Assembly (NCBI RefSeq): GCF_034675905.1
Contig: NZ_JAUCCV010000003.1
Coordinates: 1 to 64,000, forward strand
From: Castellaniella sp034675905
GTDB lineage: Bacteria > Pseudomonadota > Gammaproteobacteria > Burkholderiales > Burkholderiaceae_B
Reading direction: 5' to 3'
Length of the DNA: 64,000 nucleotides
Made by a program: the position numbers and the translations under genes. The notes under the pieces were generated by a model that was given only the letters and a program-made list of their open reading frames with translations, did no database searches and was not told the DNA's origin. Of this stretch, positions 32,071-42,763 are shown one piece after another (the first letter of the stretch is position 1; every line of letters begins with the position of its first letter).

Positions 32071-33324
32071 TCAATCCAAAAAAGGAAATCGAATGTCGGG
32101 TGTGCGCCCTGAAACCAGATCGGCCAGTACCCTGCCGGAACCGGCTCCCATGGTCCAGCCCAAGCTGCCGTGCCCCGTATTCAAATACAGGTTACGGATG
32201 CGCGAACGGCCGATCAACGGCACATTGGATGGCGTTGTCGGCCGCAAGCCGGACCAGAACTGAACATTATCAAAATCAAGGGCGCTTGGGAACAGGGACC
32301 GGGCATGTTCCGCCAGCCGATTGCAACGGCCCGTATCCAGTGCGCGCGAATAGCCGCCGATTTCTGCCGTCCCCGCCACCCGCAAATGATCCCCCAGGCG
32401 CGAGGTGACGATCTTGGCTTCCTGGTCGACCAGACTGACGACCGGCGCAGCCGCAGGGTCGCGCAGGCGAAACGTGGCGGAATAACCCTTGGCCGGCCAG
32501 ACCGGGCAGGACACGCCCAGCGGCGCCAGCAACTGCGGACTGAAGCTGCCCAGGGCCACCACGTAGGCATCTGCCTGCAAGGACCGGAAAAACCCATCCG
32601 GCTCGACTAATTCGGCCACCGACACGCGGCCGTTGACCAGCACCAGACGGCTGACCCGCGTATTGAAGCGGAACGTGACACCGGCCGCCTGCGCCTGTTC
32701 AGCCAGCCCGCGAGTGAACAGATGCACATCGCCGGATTCATCATCTGCTGTGAAATCTCCCCCCACGATAGGGTCGCGTGCAGCGGCCAAGGCAGGCTCG
32801 ATGCGCAGGACCTCCGCCGCATCCACGATCCGGCGGTCGACCCCCAGTTCGCGCATCTGCGCAGCACTGGTCCGCGCGTACTCGAATTCGCGCGGATCCC
32901 GGTAAAACGCCAGAATGCCGCGCTCCAGGTGGTCGTATTCAATGCCCAGATCGGCTCTTAATTCACGCAGGGTCGCGCGGCTGTACTGCGCCAGCGTCAC
33001 CATGGCCCGCAAATTCGCGGCAAAGCGCGGCGCACGGCATTCATTCAAGTAGCGCGCGCACCACAACCACTGACGGGGATCCAGGCGCGGACTGACGCGC
33101 AAGGGCGCATCGGCCCGACCGATCCAGCGCAACACTTTTTTCAGCATATGCATGCTGGCCCAGGGCTCGGCATAGCAGACGGAAATCTGGCCGCCGTTGG
33201 CGCGGCTGGTTTCCAGCGCCACCCCGGAACGCCGTTCGATGACCTCGACTTCGTGACCCGCCCGTGCCAGCCACCAGGCGCTGGACACCCCGATGATGCC
33301 GGCGCCGAACACGGCGACTTTCAT
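32071..33324 (-). CDS. dadA: D-amino-acid dehydrogenase (DadA-like)
   Basis: A 417-residue FAD-dependent DAO-family oxidoreductase. Rossmann motif VFGAGIIGVSSAWWLA (residues 5-20), then TSRANGGQISVCYAEPWAS and the C-terminal WSGLRPTTPSNVPLIGRSRIRNLYLNTGHGSLGWTMGAGSG, read with its short loops, identify the DadA group. DadA deaminates D-amino acids, passing electrons to the respiratory chain at the inner membrane. The start overlaps the stop of the upstream ferredoxin-type reductase by 4 bases, so both are coupled. Usual partner dadX (alanine racemase) is absent here; the substrate may differ from D-alanine. Confidence 0.88.
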   Translation of the reverse strand: MKVAVFGAGIIGVSSAWWLARAGHEVEVIERRSGVALETSRANGGQISVCYAEPWASMHMLKKVLRWIGRADAPLRVSPRLDPRQWLWCARYLNECRAPRFAANLRAMVTLAQYSRATLRELRADLGIEYDHLERGILAFYRDPREFEYARTSAAQMRELGVDRRIVDAAEVLRIEPALAAARDPIVGGDFTADDESGDVHLFTRGLAEQAQAAGVTFRFNTRVSRLVLVNGRVSVAELVEPDGFFRSLQADAYVVALGSFSPQLLAPLGVSCPVWPAKGYSATFRLRDPAAAPVVSLVDQEAKIVTSRLGDHLRVAGTAEIGGYSRALDTGRCNRLAEHARSLFPSALDFDNVQFWSGLRPTTPSNVPLIGRSRIRNLYLNTGHGSLGWTMGAGSGRVLADLVSGRTPDIRFPFLD

Positions 33325-34364
33325 GTCTGGACCTCGGCGCGATCGGCCTCGGAGGTAAAGGCATCGGCGTAGAACATCGCCGGCGGCAATGCACGCTGCT
33401 GCACAAAGTCATGGCGCGCCGCTTCGACCATGGCCGGCGCCCCGCAGGCGTAGACCTGATGACCGGACAGATCCGGGAAATCGGCCATGACCGCCTGATG
33501 CACCCAGCCCGAACGGCCGTCCCAGCGGTCTTCGGGTGCGGCATCGGAAATGACTGGAACAAAACCGAAAGCCGGCCACTGCCCCAGCCAGGCACGCACC
33601 AGATCCGCCTGATACAGATCGGCAGGCCGCCGCCCGCCCCAGTACAGCACGGCAGGGCGGTGATCGCCGCGCATCAGCATGCTTTCGATCATGGCCTTGA
33701 TGGGGGCGAAACCCGTCCCGCTGGCCAAAAAGACGATGGGGCGGTCCTCGTCGCGCAAGAAAAACGACCCCAGGGGGCCTTCGATACGCAAGATATCGCG
33801 GGCCTTCAGGGGGGTCTCGGTATGGCCGAAGACCTGATCGGTGAACATCCCGCCCGGCATGTGGCGCATGTGCAACTGCACGCGATGGTCCTGAGCCTGG
33901 GCGCAGGCCATGGAATAGCTGCGCCGACGACCGTCCTTGAACAGAAAATCCAGATACTGGCCCGGTTGGAAAGCAAAGGCCTCGGCCGACGGCAGCTGCA
34001 GCGAGACTTCCATGACATCCCCCGCCAGCGGCGTCAAGGCCTGCACCCGCACCGGCATTTTGCGCACGACGACGTCGCCGCGCATGCGGACTTCTTCGGC
34101 CTCGATCACCACATCGGTCGTGGGCCGCGCCTGGCACAGCAAGGTGTAGCCCTGCGCCCGGTCGGCCGGATCGAGGATTCGGTCCGGCGCCGGACCGGCC
34201 TCGTAGCTGCCCGACACCACCCGCCCCCGGCAGGTGGAGCAGGTGCCATTGCGGCAGCTGTAGGGCAGGACCATGCCGGCAGCCAAAGCGGCATCCAGGA
34301 TGGTCTGCCCGGGTTCGACGGTGAAATCCCGACCGGCTGGCTGCACCGAGACCTTGAGACTCAT
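33321..34364 (-). CDS. NAD(P)H-dependent ferredoxin-type oxidoreductase (AscD-like)
   Basis: A 347-residue flavoprotein with an N-terminal plant-type [2Fe-2S] domain (C37, C42, C45 and C77; CRNGTCSTC), a FAD-binding barrel (RRSYSMACA around residues 147-155) and a C-terminal NAD-binding domain (FLASGTGFAPIKAMIE). It resembles CDP-6-deoxy-delta-3,4-glucoseen reductase, a label given to many housekeeping reductases in Burkholderiales whose acceptors are unknown. It is the first gene of a small operon with dadA and the UgpB-like protein. Confidence 0.87.
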   Translation of the reverse strand: MSLKVSVQPAGRDFTVEPGQTILDAALAAGMVLPYSCRNGTCSTCRGRVVSGSYEAGPAPDRILDPADRAQGYTLLCQARPTTDVVIEAEEVRMRGDVVVRKMPVRVQALTPLAGDVMEVSLQLPSAEAFAFQPGQYLDFLFKDGRRRSYSMACAQAQDHRVQLHMRHMPGGMFTDQVFGHTETPLKARDILRIEGPLGSFFLRDEDRPIVFLASGTGFAPIKAMIESMLMRGDHRPAVLYWGGRRPADLYQADLVRAWLGQWPAFGFVPVISDAAPEDRWDGRSGWVHQAVMADFPDLSGHQVYACGAPAMVEAARHDFVQQRALPPAMFYADAFTSEADRAEVQT

Positions 34365-34416
34365 GACGGATTCCGAAAACGTGGGCGATCCCTCATTTTA
34401 GCCCCGCCGGCATCCT

Positions 34417-36726
34417 TTAATTTCCCGACCACAGGCTGGGCTGCTTGATCTTCACATCCAGCAGCTTGCCCTTGCGGGCGCGGCGTCCCACATAGATGGC
34501 CAGGTCATCCATAGACAAAGTCAGTTCGGTATCCCGGGCGCGATAAACCCCACGCAACACGACACCGGCCGGCCCCACGGCGGCCCACTGCGCCAGGCTG
34601 TCGCCCTCGTCCAGCCCCATCAGGATGGTGCCGCGGCCGCCGCCCGCCAGGGCCTTCAGTTCATCCAGCGCCACGACCAGGAACTTGCCTTTCTGGCTGA
34701 ACAGGGCGACCGCCTGATCATCGGGCTTGAGCAGCAGAGGCTTGAGCAGCCCGTCGCCCTTGTCCACGGTGACGAACTGCTTGCCCGCGTGCTGGCGGGT
34801 AGACAGGTCGCCGCCCGTCGCCACGAAGCCATAACCCGACACCACGCCCAGCAGCAGACGCTGTTCGGGCGGGGCGACCCACATATGCACAATCCGGCTG
34901 CCGGGCTCCAGCGTCAGCATGGAGGTGACCGGCTGCCCGTCGCCGCGCGCCGATGGCAAGCTGGCCACCGCCACGCTGTAGCTGCGCCCGGTATTGGACA
35001 GCGCCGTCAGTTCCTGCGTGCTGCGGCATTCCACGGCATCGTACAGGGCATCGCCCGTCTTGAAGCTGAACTGCCCCACGTCGTGCCCATGCCCCTGGCG
35101 TACCCGCAACCAGCCCTTTTGCGACATGATCACCGTCACCGGCTCGTCCAGCACCTGGGTTTCCAGCACGGCGCGATCTGCGGTTTCGATCAGGGTGCGG
35201 CGGTCATCGCCATACTGCTTGGCATCGGCCTCGATCTCGCGGATGATCAGGCGCCGGAAAGCGTCCGGGTTGTCCAGCAGATGCTGCAGCGCCTGCTCAT
35301 CCTCGCGCTTGGCGGCCAGTTCCTGTTCAATGCGGATGCCTTCCAGACGCGCCAGCTGTCGCAGGCGCATTTCCAGGATGTCGTCGGCCTGACGCTCGGA
35401 CAGCGAGAAGCGTTCCATCAACGCCGCCCGGGGGTCATCGGCCTCGCGGATCGTGCGGATGACTTCGTCCACATTCAGATAGACGATGCTGCGCCCTTCC
35501 AGGATATGGATGCGATCCTGCACCTTGTCCAGGCGATGGCGCGTACGCCGGGTCACGGTCTGCGCCCGGAAGGCCAGCCAGGATTCCAGCACCTGACGCA
35601 AGCTGCGCTGGCCGGGCCGGCCATCCGTATCGATACACACCAGATTCAGCGATACATTGCCTTCCAGGCCGGTACGCACCAGCAGCAGATTGACGAACTC
35701 GTCGCGATCGATGCTGCGGGATTTCGGCTCGAACACCAGCCGCACCGGCGCCTGTTTGCCCGACTCGTCGCGCACGGCATCCAGCAGCCCCAGCACCAGC
35801 GCCTTGGCCTGCTGCTGTTCGGCCGACAGCGATTTTTTGCCCGCGCGCGGCTTGGGGTTGGTCAGGTCTTCGATGGTTTCCAGGATTTTCTGGGCTGACG
35901 CGCCCGGCGGCAATTCCGTGACGACCAGCTGCCACTGCCCCCGCGCCATCTCCTCGAAGTGCCAACGGGCGCGGGCCTTCAGGCTGCCTCGGCCGCTGGC
36001 ATAAATCTGCGCAATGTCTTCCGGAGACGAGATGATCTGCCCGCCACCCGGAAAATCCGGTCCCGGAATCATCGCATACAGATCGGCATCGGCCAGCGAA
36101 GGCTTGCGCAGCAGCGCCACACAGGCCTGGGCGACTTCGCGCAGATTATGGGAAGGAATTTCAGTCGCCATGCCCACGGCAATGCCCGACGCCCCGTTCA
36201 GCAACATGATGGGCAGGCGCCCGGGCAGGCAGACCGGCTCCTGCTGGCTGCCATCGTAGTTGGGAGCAAAGTCCACCGTGCCTTCGTCCAGCTCGTCGAG
36301 CAGCAGGCGGGAAAACGGTGTCAGGCGCGCCTCGGTATAGCGCATGGCGGCAGCATTGTCGCCATCGCGCGAACCGAAATTTCCCTGGCCATCGACCAGC
36401 GGATAGCGCAGCACGAAGTCCTGCGCCATGCGCACCATGGCGTCGTAGGCCGCCTGATCGCCGTGCGGGTGGTATTTACCCAGCACATCGCCGACCACTC
36501 GCGCCGACTTGACCGGACGCGACTGCGGCCCCAGGCCCATGGCGTCCATCGCGTACAGAATGCGGCGCTGCACGGGTTTCTGCCCGTCCGAGATTTCCGG
36601 CAAGGCGCGGCCGCGCACCACCGATACGGCATAGTCCAGGTAGGCCTGTTCGGCATAGCGGGCCAGCACCAGGTTTTCATCATCCCCTGCCATCAGCAGA
36701 TCCGGGGTATTGGCATCCATCGTCAT
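34417..36726 (-). CDS. parC: DNA topoisomerase IV subunit A
   Basis: A 769-residue type IIA topoisomerase A subunit. The catalytic Tyr is in AAAMRYTEARL; the quinolone-region helix reads HPHGDQAAYDAMVRMAQ. At the position of E. coli Ser80 there is Gln and at Glu84 there is Asp, so the common resistance residues differ; this is probably the lineage norm rather than an acquired mutation. A ParC-type C-terminal beta-pinwheel follows, without the GyrA box, supporting ParC over GyrA. It lies 3 bases after parE in an operon. It decatenates replicated chromosomes. Confidence 0.95.
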   Translation of the reverse strand: MTMDANTPDLLMAGDDENLVLARYAEQAYLDYAVSVVRGRALPEISDGQKPVQRRILYAMDAMGLGPQSRPVKSARVVGDVLGKYHPHGDQAAYDAMVRMAQDFVLRYPLVDGQGNFGSRDGDNAAAMRYTEARLTPFSRLLLDELDEGTVDFAPNYDGSQQEPVCLPGRLPIMLLNGASGIAVGMATEIPSHNLREVAQACVALLRKPSLADADLYAMIPGPDFPGGGQIISSPEDIAQIYASGRGSLKARARWHFEEMARGQWQLVVTELPPGASAQKILETIEDLTNPKPRAGKKSLSAEQQQAKALVLGLLDAVRDESGKQAPVRLVFEPKSRSIDRDEFVNLLLVRTGLEGNVSLNLVCIDTDGRPGQRSLRQVLESWLAFRAQTVTRRTRHRLDKVQDRIHILEGRSIVYLNVDEVIRTIREADDPRAALMERFSLSERQADDILEMRLRQLARLEGIRIEQELAAKREDEQALQHLLDNPDAFRRLIIREIEADAKQYGDDRRTLIETADRAVLETQVLDEPVTVIMSQKGWLRVRQGHGHDVGQFSFKTGDALYDAVECRSTQELTALSNTGRSYSVAVASLPSARGDGQPVTSMLTLEPGSRIVHMWVAPPEQRLLLGVVSGYGFVATGGDLSTRQHAGKQFVTVDKGDGLLKPLLLKPDDQAVALFSQKGKFLVVALDELKALAGGGRGTILMGLDEGDSLAQWAAVGPAGVVLRGVYRARDTELTLSMDDLAIYVGRRARKGKLLDVKIKQPSLWSGN

Positions 36727-36729
36727 TCC

Positions 36730-38691
36730 TTAAACGTCCACTTCGGCCAGATTGCCTTTTTCTTCCAGCCAGGTGCGCCGCTGGTTGGCCTCGCCACGCG
36801 CCATCAGCATGTCGAACATCTGCACCGAACCCGGCAGTCCGTCGTCGCCATGACGCACCTGCGCCAACCGACGGGTGTCCGGGTTCAGCGTGGTATCCCA
36901 CAACTGTTCAGCATTCATTTCCCCCAGCCCCTTGAAGCGGCTGATGCGCCAGACACCCTCGCGCAGGCCTTCGCCGCGCAGTTTTTCCTGCACGGCATCC
37001 AATTCGACCTGATCCAGGCAATACAGCTTGCGAGCCGGGCGTTTGCCCGCCGCCGGCACGTCCACCCGGAACAGCGGCGGGCGCGCGATATAGACATGAC
37101 CCGCCTCGATCAGGCGCGGAAAATGCCGCAGAAACAGCGTCAGCAACAGGACCTGGATATGGGCGCCATCGACGTCGGCATCCGACAGAATACAGATGCG
37201 CCCATAGCGCAGCCCCGACAGGTCGACGTCCTGGCCGGCAGCATGCGGATCGACGCCGATGGCCACCGAGATATCGTGGATTTCATTGTTGGCAAACAGC
37301 CGATCGCGCTCGACCTCCCAGGCGTTCAGGATTTTGCCGCGCAACGGCAGGATCGCCTGGAATTCCTTGTCGCGCCCCATCTTGGCAGAACCGCCCGCCG
37401 AATCGCCCTCGACCAGAAAGACCTCGGTGCGCGTCACGTCCGTCGATTCGCAATCCGTCAGTTTGCCGGGCAAGACAGCCACGCCAGACCCCTTGCGCTT
37501 TTCGACCTTGCGCGCGGCGCGGCTGCGGGCCTGGGCCTGGCCGATCGCCAGCTCCGCCAGACGCTTGCCGAACTCGACATTGGCATGCAGCCATAGTTCC
37601 AGGGCATTGCGCAGGAATCCGCCCACCAGCCGCACGGCATCGCGGCTATTCAGGCGCTCCTTGATCTGGCCCTGAAACTGCGGGTCCAGCACCTTGGCCG
37701 ACAGGATGAAGCTGGCGCGCGCGAAGACATCTTCCGGCAGCAGACGGATGCCCTTGGGCAGCAGATTGTGCAATTCCGCAAAGGATTTCACGGCATTGAA
37801 CAGGCCTTCACGCAGGCCCGATTCATGCGTCCCGCCCGCTGTCGTGGCGATCAGGTTGACATAGGATTCACGCACCACCGGGCCTTCTTCGGTCCAGGCC
37901 ACCACCCACTGCGCACCCTCGCCCAGCGCGTATTGCTCATCGTCATCCGCCGCATATTGCTGACCCGCAAACAAGGGCACCAAGGTCGGCGCATCGCCCA
38001 AGGCTTCGCTCAGATAGCCCTTCAGGCCGGTCTCGTAGTGCCATTCCCGCTGCTGGCCGGTTTTTTCCGTCGCCAAGGTGACGCGCGTGCCCGGCAGCAG
38101 CACCGCCTTGCTGCGCAGGGCGTGTTCCAGATCGCCCAGCGGCACCTGCGCATGATCGAAATAGCGGGGGTCCGGCCAGGCTCTGACGCGGGTGCCCGAC
38201 CGGCGCTTGCCGACCGTTCCCGTCTGGCTCAGGGGCTCGATCACCGCGCCATCGGCAAAGACGATGCGATATTCGCCGCCATCGCGCCAGATGGTGACTT
38301 CCAGCCGGGTGGACAGCGCATTGGTGACCGACACCCCCACGCCGTGCAGGCCGCCGGAAAAGGCGTAGGCGCCGCCATCAGCCTTGTTGAACTTGCCGCC
38401 CGCGTGCAAGCGGGTAAAGACCAGTTCGACCACCGGCGCATGCTCTTCCGGGTGGTCGCCCACCGGAATGCCGCGCCCGTCGTCTTCCACCGACAGGCTG
38501 CCGTCTGCGTGCAAGGTCACCGCGATGCGGTGTCCGAAACCGGCCAGCGCTTCGTCTGCAGCGTTGTCGATGACTTCCTGGATGATATGCAGCGGGTTAT
38601 CGGTGCGCGTGTACATCCCGGGGCGCTGGCGTACCGGCTCCAGCCCTTTCAGAACGCGAATCGATGACTCGTCGTAGCGTGCTGTGCTCAC
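36730..38691 (-). CDS. parE: DNA topoisomerase IV subunit B
   Basis: A 653-residue GHKL ATPase subunit: RPGMYTRTDNPLHIIQEVIDNAADEA and DDGRGIPVGDHPEEHAPVVELVFTRLHAGGKF (ATP lid) at the N terminus, the transducer domain, and a TOPRIM domain with LVEGDSAGGSAKMGRD and SDADVDGAHI. Length and pairing with parC 3 bases downstream fit ParE rather than GyrB, which is around 800 residues in this group. Divergent from trxA across a 155-base gap. Confidence 0.95.
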   Translation of the reverse strand: MSTARYDESSIRVLKGLEPVRQRPGMYTRTDNPLHIIQEVIDNAADEALAGFGHRIAVTLHADGSLSVEDDGRGIPVGDHPEEHAPVVELVFTRLHAGGKFNKADGGAYAFSGGLHGVGVSVTNALSTRLEVTIWRDGGEYRIVFADGAVIEPLSQTGTVGKRRSGTRVRAWPDPRYFDHAQVPLGDLEHALRSKAVLLPGTRVTLATEKTGQQREWHYETGLKGYLSEALGDAPTLVPLFAGQQYAADDDEQYALGEGAQWVVAWTEEGPVVRESYVNLIATTAGGTHESGLREGLFNAVKSFAELHNLLPKGIRLLPEDVFARASFILSAKVLDPQFQGQIKERLNSRDAVRLVGGFLRNALELWLHANVEFGKRLAELAIGQAQARSRAARKVEKRKGSGVAVLPGKLTDCESTDVTRTEVFLVEGDSAGGSAKMGRDKEFQAILPLRGKILNAWEVERDRLFANNEIHDISVAIGVDPHAAGQDVDLSGLRYGRICILSDADVDGAHIQVLLLTLFLRHFPRLIEAGHVYIARPPLFRVDVPAAGKRPARKLYCLDQVELDAVQEKLRGEGLREGVWRISRFKGLGEMNAEQLWDTTLNPDTRRLAQVRHGDDGLPGSVQMFDMLMARGEANQRRTWLEEKGNLAEVDV

Positions 38692-38846
38692 TGTGGTGTC
38701 CGTCCGTTGGCAATCAAAAAGGTCACCATTTTACGGAGATAATGGTATGCTTAGCGACATAGGGCCTCACGCGCCCCGCTGCGCGACGGCATTTCCACCG
38801 GCTCCTTGCCTTCCCTTTCCTAGCATTTGCGCACAATAACCGCACT

Positions 38847-39173
38847 ATGAGCGACTCCATCAAGCACGTAAGCGATGCGTCCTTCCAGGCCGACGTGCTC
38901 CAATCCGAATTACCTGTTCTGGTCGACTACTGGGCCGAATGGTGCGGCCCTTGTAAAATGGTCGCCCCGCTGCTCGACGAAGCCGCCGCCAAATACCAAG
39001 ACCGCGTGACCATCGTCAAACTGAACGTGGACGAAAATCCCGACAGCGCCGCCCAGTATGGCATACGCGGCATTCCTACCCTGATGCTGTTCAAGGACGG
39101 CAAAGTCGCCACCACCAAGGTCGGCGCTCTGTCCCGCACGCAGCTTCAGGCTTTTCTCGACGAATCTCTCTGA
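38847..39173 (+). CDS. trxA: Thioredoxin 1
   Basis: A 108-residue thioredoxin with active site WCGPC (C33, C36), buried D27 in VDYWAEW, and the cis-Pro loop GIRGIPTLMLF. It is the cytoplasmic disulfide reductant regenerated by thioredoxin reductase. No clear Shine-Dalgarno precedes the ATG; the leader has a pyrimidine-rich stretch ending about 30 bases before it. The rho gene follows 87 bases downstream, the conserved trxA-rho order of proteobacteria. Confidence 0.97.
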   Translation: MSDSIKHVSDASFQADVLQSELPVLVDYWAEWCGPCKMVAPLLDEAAAKYQDRVTIVKLNVDENPDSAAQYGIRGIPTLMLFKDGKVATTKVGALSRTQLQAFLDESL

Positions 39174-39200
39174 TTCCTTTTCATCACCCGCAGTGATTGC

Positions 39201-39260
39201 GTGCAGGCCCGGTCCCGGACCTGCACAGCGTCCGACGATTCCTTCTTCTCCTTCCTCCCC
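39201..39260 (+). promoter_or_regulatory. rho leader: hairpin plus pyrimidine-only tract
   Basis: GTGCAGG (39201-39207) pairs with CCTGCAC (39220-39226), with further C-G pairs inside, making a stable stem without a T run. From 39239 to 39260 all 22 bases are C or T, ending directly at the rho ATG, so no purine-rich ribosome site is present. Rho binds pyrimidine dinucleotides on naked RNA, so this tract is a candidate site for Rho acting on its own message. Confidence 0.5.
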
Positions 39261-40517
39261 ATGCATCTGAACGAACTCAAAGCGCTGCACGTGTCGCAGC
39301 TGCTGGAAATGGCTGCCGAACTCGACATCGACAATGCCAACCGGCTGCGCAAGCAGGAACTGATGTTTGCCATCATGAAGCGCCGCGCCAAACAAGGCGA
39401 GCAGATCTTCGGCGATGGCGTTCTGGAAGTGCTGCCCGACGGATTCGGCTTCCTGCGCTCGCCCGATACCTCCTATCTGGCCAGCACCGACGACATCTAC
39501 ATCTCGCCCTCGCAGATCCGCCGCTTCAATCTGCACACCGGCGACTCCATCGAAGGCGAAGTCCGCATCCCCAAGGACGGCGAGCGCTATTTCGCCCTGG
39601 TCAAGGTCGACAAGGTCAATGGCATGCTGCCGGAGACCATCAAGCACCGGATCATGTTCGAGAACCTGACGCCGCTGCACCCCGACGATCCGATGGTCTT
39701 GGAACGCGACATCAAGAGCAAGGAAAACATCACCGGCCGCATCATGGACATCTTTGCCCCGATCGGCAAAGGCCAGCGCGCCCTGGTCGTCGCCAGCCCG
39801 AAATCGGGCAAGACGGTGATCATGCAGCACATCGCGCACGCCATCACCACGAACTACCCCGACGCGGTCATGATCGTGCTGCTGGTCGACGAACGCCCCG
39901 AAGAAGTCACTGAAATGCAGCGCACCGTGCGCGGCGAAGTCGTGGCATCGACCTTCGACGAACCCGCCACCCGCCACGTGCAGGTTGCTGAAATGGTCAT
40001 CGAAAAGGCCAAGCGCCTGGTCGAACTGAAGAAAGACGTCGTCATTCTGCTGGATTCCATCACCCGCCTGGCACGCGCCTACAACACCGTGGTGCCGGCA
40101 TCGGGCAAAGTCCTGACCGGCGGCGTGGACGCCAACGCCCTGCAGCGACCGAAACGCTTTTTCGGCGCGGCGCGCAACCTCGAAGAAGGCGGGTCGCTCA
40201 CCATCATCGGCACGGCCCTGATCGAAACGGGCAGCCGCATGGACGAAGTCATTTACGAAGAATTCAAGGGCACCGGCAACTCCGAAGTGCACCTGGAACG
40301 GCGATTGGCCGAGAAACGCATCTATCCAGCCATCAACCTGAACAAATCCGGCACGCGACGCGAAGAGCTCCTGATCAAACCCGAACTTTTACAAAAAGTC
40401 TGGGTGCTACGCAAATTCATCCATGACATGGATGAGATCGACGCCATGGAATTCATCCTGGACAAAATCCGGGCAACCAAAAACAACGCCGAATTTTTTG
40501 ACATGATGAAGAAATAA
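39261..40517 (+). CDS. rho: Transcription termination factor Rho
   Basis: A 418-residue hexameric RNA helicase. Order: N-terminal helical domain (MHLNELKALHVSQLLEMA), cold-shock-like RNA-binding fold (GFGFLRSPDTSYLASTDDIYIS), Walker A SPKSGKT (179-185), Walker B DVVILLDSITRLARAYN, Q and R loops (VLTGGVDANALQRPKRFFGAARN). Length equals the E. coli protein (419). ATG at 39261 gives the universally conserved MHLNELK start in spite of lacking a Shine-Dalgarno sequence. Follows trxA and precedes gdhA by 12 bases. Confidence 0.97.
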   Translation: MHLNELKALHVSQLLEMAAELDIDNANRLRKQELMFAIMKRRAKQGEQIFGDGVLEVLPDGFGFLRSPDTSYLASTDDIYISPSQIRRFNLHTGDSIEGEVRIPKDGERYFALVKVDKVNGMLPETIKHRIMFENLTPLHPDDPMVLERDIKSKENITGRIMDIFAPIGKGQRALVVASPKSGKTVIMQHIAHAITTNYPDAVMIVLLVDERPEEVTEMQRTVRGEVVASTFDEPATRHVQVAEMVIEKAKRLVELKKDVVILLDSITRLARAYNTVVPASGKVLTGGVDANALQRPKRFFGAARNLEEGGSLTIIGTALIETGSRMDEVIYEEFKGTGNSEVHLERRLAEKRIYPAINLNKSGTRREELLIKPELLQKVWVLRKFIHDMDEIDAMEFILDKIRATKNNAEFFDMMKK

Positions 40518-40529
40518 GCGAGCACCTTG

Positions 40530-41870
<1,341 letters not shown>

Positions 41871-41900
41871 CCTGCGTCCTGGCTGCCGCCATGGCCTCAG

Positions 41901-41936
41901 CCATGAAAAAAGCTCCTTAGGGGGCTTTTTTCATGG
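41901..41936. terminator. Bidirectional rho-independent terminator
   Basis: A nearly continuous palindrome: CCATGAAAAAAGC (41901-41913) pairs with GCTTTTTTCATGG, with TCC opposite GGG inside, loop TTAG. Runs of A and T flank the GC core on both sides, so it can stop gdhA transcripts rightward and the ABC transporter operon leftward. Confidence 0.92.
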
Positions 41937-41950
41937 CCAGAGCCGCCGTA

Positions 41951-42739
41951 TCACACCAGAATCTGCTGCAAAAAGGCCCTTGCCCGATCACTGCGTGGCA
42001 GGGTGAAAAACAATTCCGGCTCATTGTCTTCGACGATGGATCCTTCATCCATAAACAGCACCCGCTCCGCCACCTGGCGCGCGAACCCCATCTCGTGCGT
42101 GACGCACAGCATCGTCACCCCGCTCTCAGCCAGCTGAACCATCACATCCAGAACTTCTTTCACCATTTCAGGATCCAACGCAGCAGTGGGCTCATCAAAT
42201 AGAATGATTTTTGGCTCCATGCACAGGGCGCGGGCAATCGCCACCCGCTGCTGCTGACCGCCGGACAGCTGTGCAGGGTATTTGCACAGGTGCGCCCGCA
42301 TGCCGACCTTGTCCAGAAAATGACAGGCGCGCTCTTGCGCGCCCTGGCGCCGCAAGCCGCGCACCGACATGGGCGCCAGCGTGCAATTGTCCAGCACCGT
42401 CAGGTGGGGGAACAGATTGAAATGCTGAAATACCATGCCGACGTCCTGCAACACCGGCGCCGCCTTGGGTGCGGTCTGCACGATATTGGCCCCCAGGATC
42501 TCGATGTGTCCGTGCTGAGCCGTCTCCAGCTGATTGATGCAGCGTATCAAAGAGGATTTCCCCGAGCCTGACGGACCGCAGAGAACGATCCGATCCCCCT
42601 GGCGCACCCGCAGGTTGATGTCTCGCAGGGCATGGTAATCGCCATACCATTTGTTCAGACCCTGGATATCGATGACGACAGGGACATCGCCAGCCGGCAA
42701 GGTGTCTTGCAGATAACGGGATTGGATTGGAGCATTCAT
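41951..42739 (-). CDS. Polar amino acid ABC transporter ATPase
   Basis: A 262-residue ABC ATPase of the GlnQ/HisP/ArtP family: Walker A GPSGSGKS (55-62), Q-loop VFQHFNLFPHLTVLDN, signature LSGGQQQRVAIARAL (158-172), Walker B IILFDEP, D-loop AALDPE and H-loop VTHEMGFA. Last gene of the operon ocd-arginase-SBP-permease-permease-ATPase. Context points to arginine, ornithine or related basic amino acids as the cargo; the ATPase sequence alone does not decide this. Confidence 0.93.
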   Translation of the reverse strand: MNAPIQSRYLQDTLPAGDVPVVIDIQGLNKWYGDYHALRDINLRVRQGDRIVLCGPSGSGKSSLIRCINQLETAQHGHIEILGANIVQTAPKAAPVLQDVGMVFQHFNLFPHLTVLDNCTLAPMSVRGLRRQGAQERACHFLDKVGMRAHLCKYPAQLSGGQQQRVAIARALCMEPKIILFDEPTAALDPEMVKEVLDVMVQLAESGVTMLCVTHEMGFARQVAERVLFMDEGSIVEDNEPELFFTLPRSDRARAFLQQILV

Positions 42740-42763
42740 GATGAGTCAGTCCGTAAACGGGCC

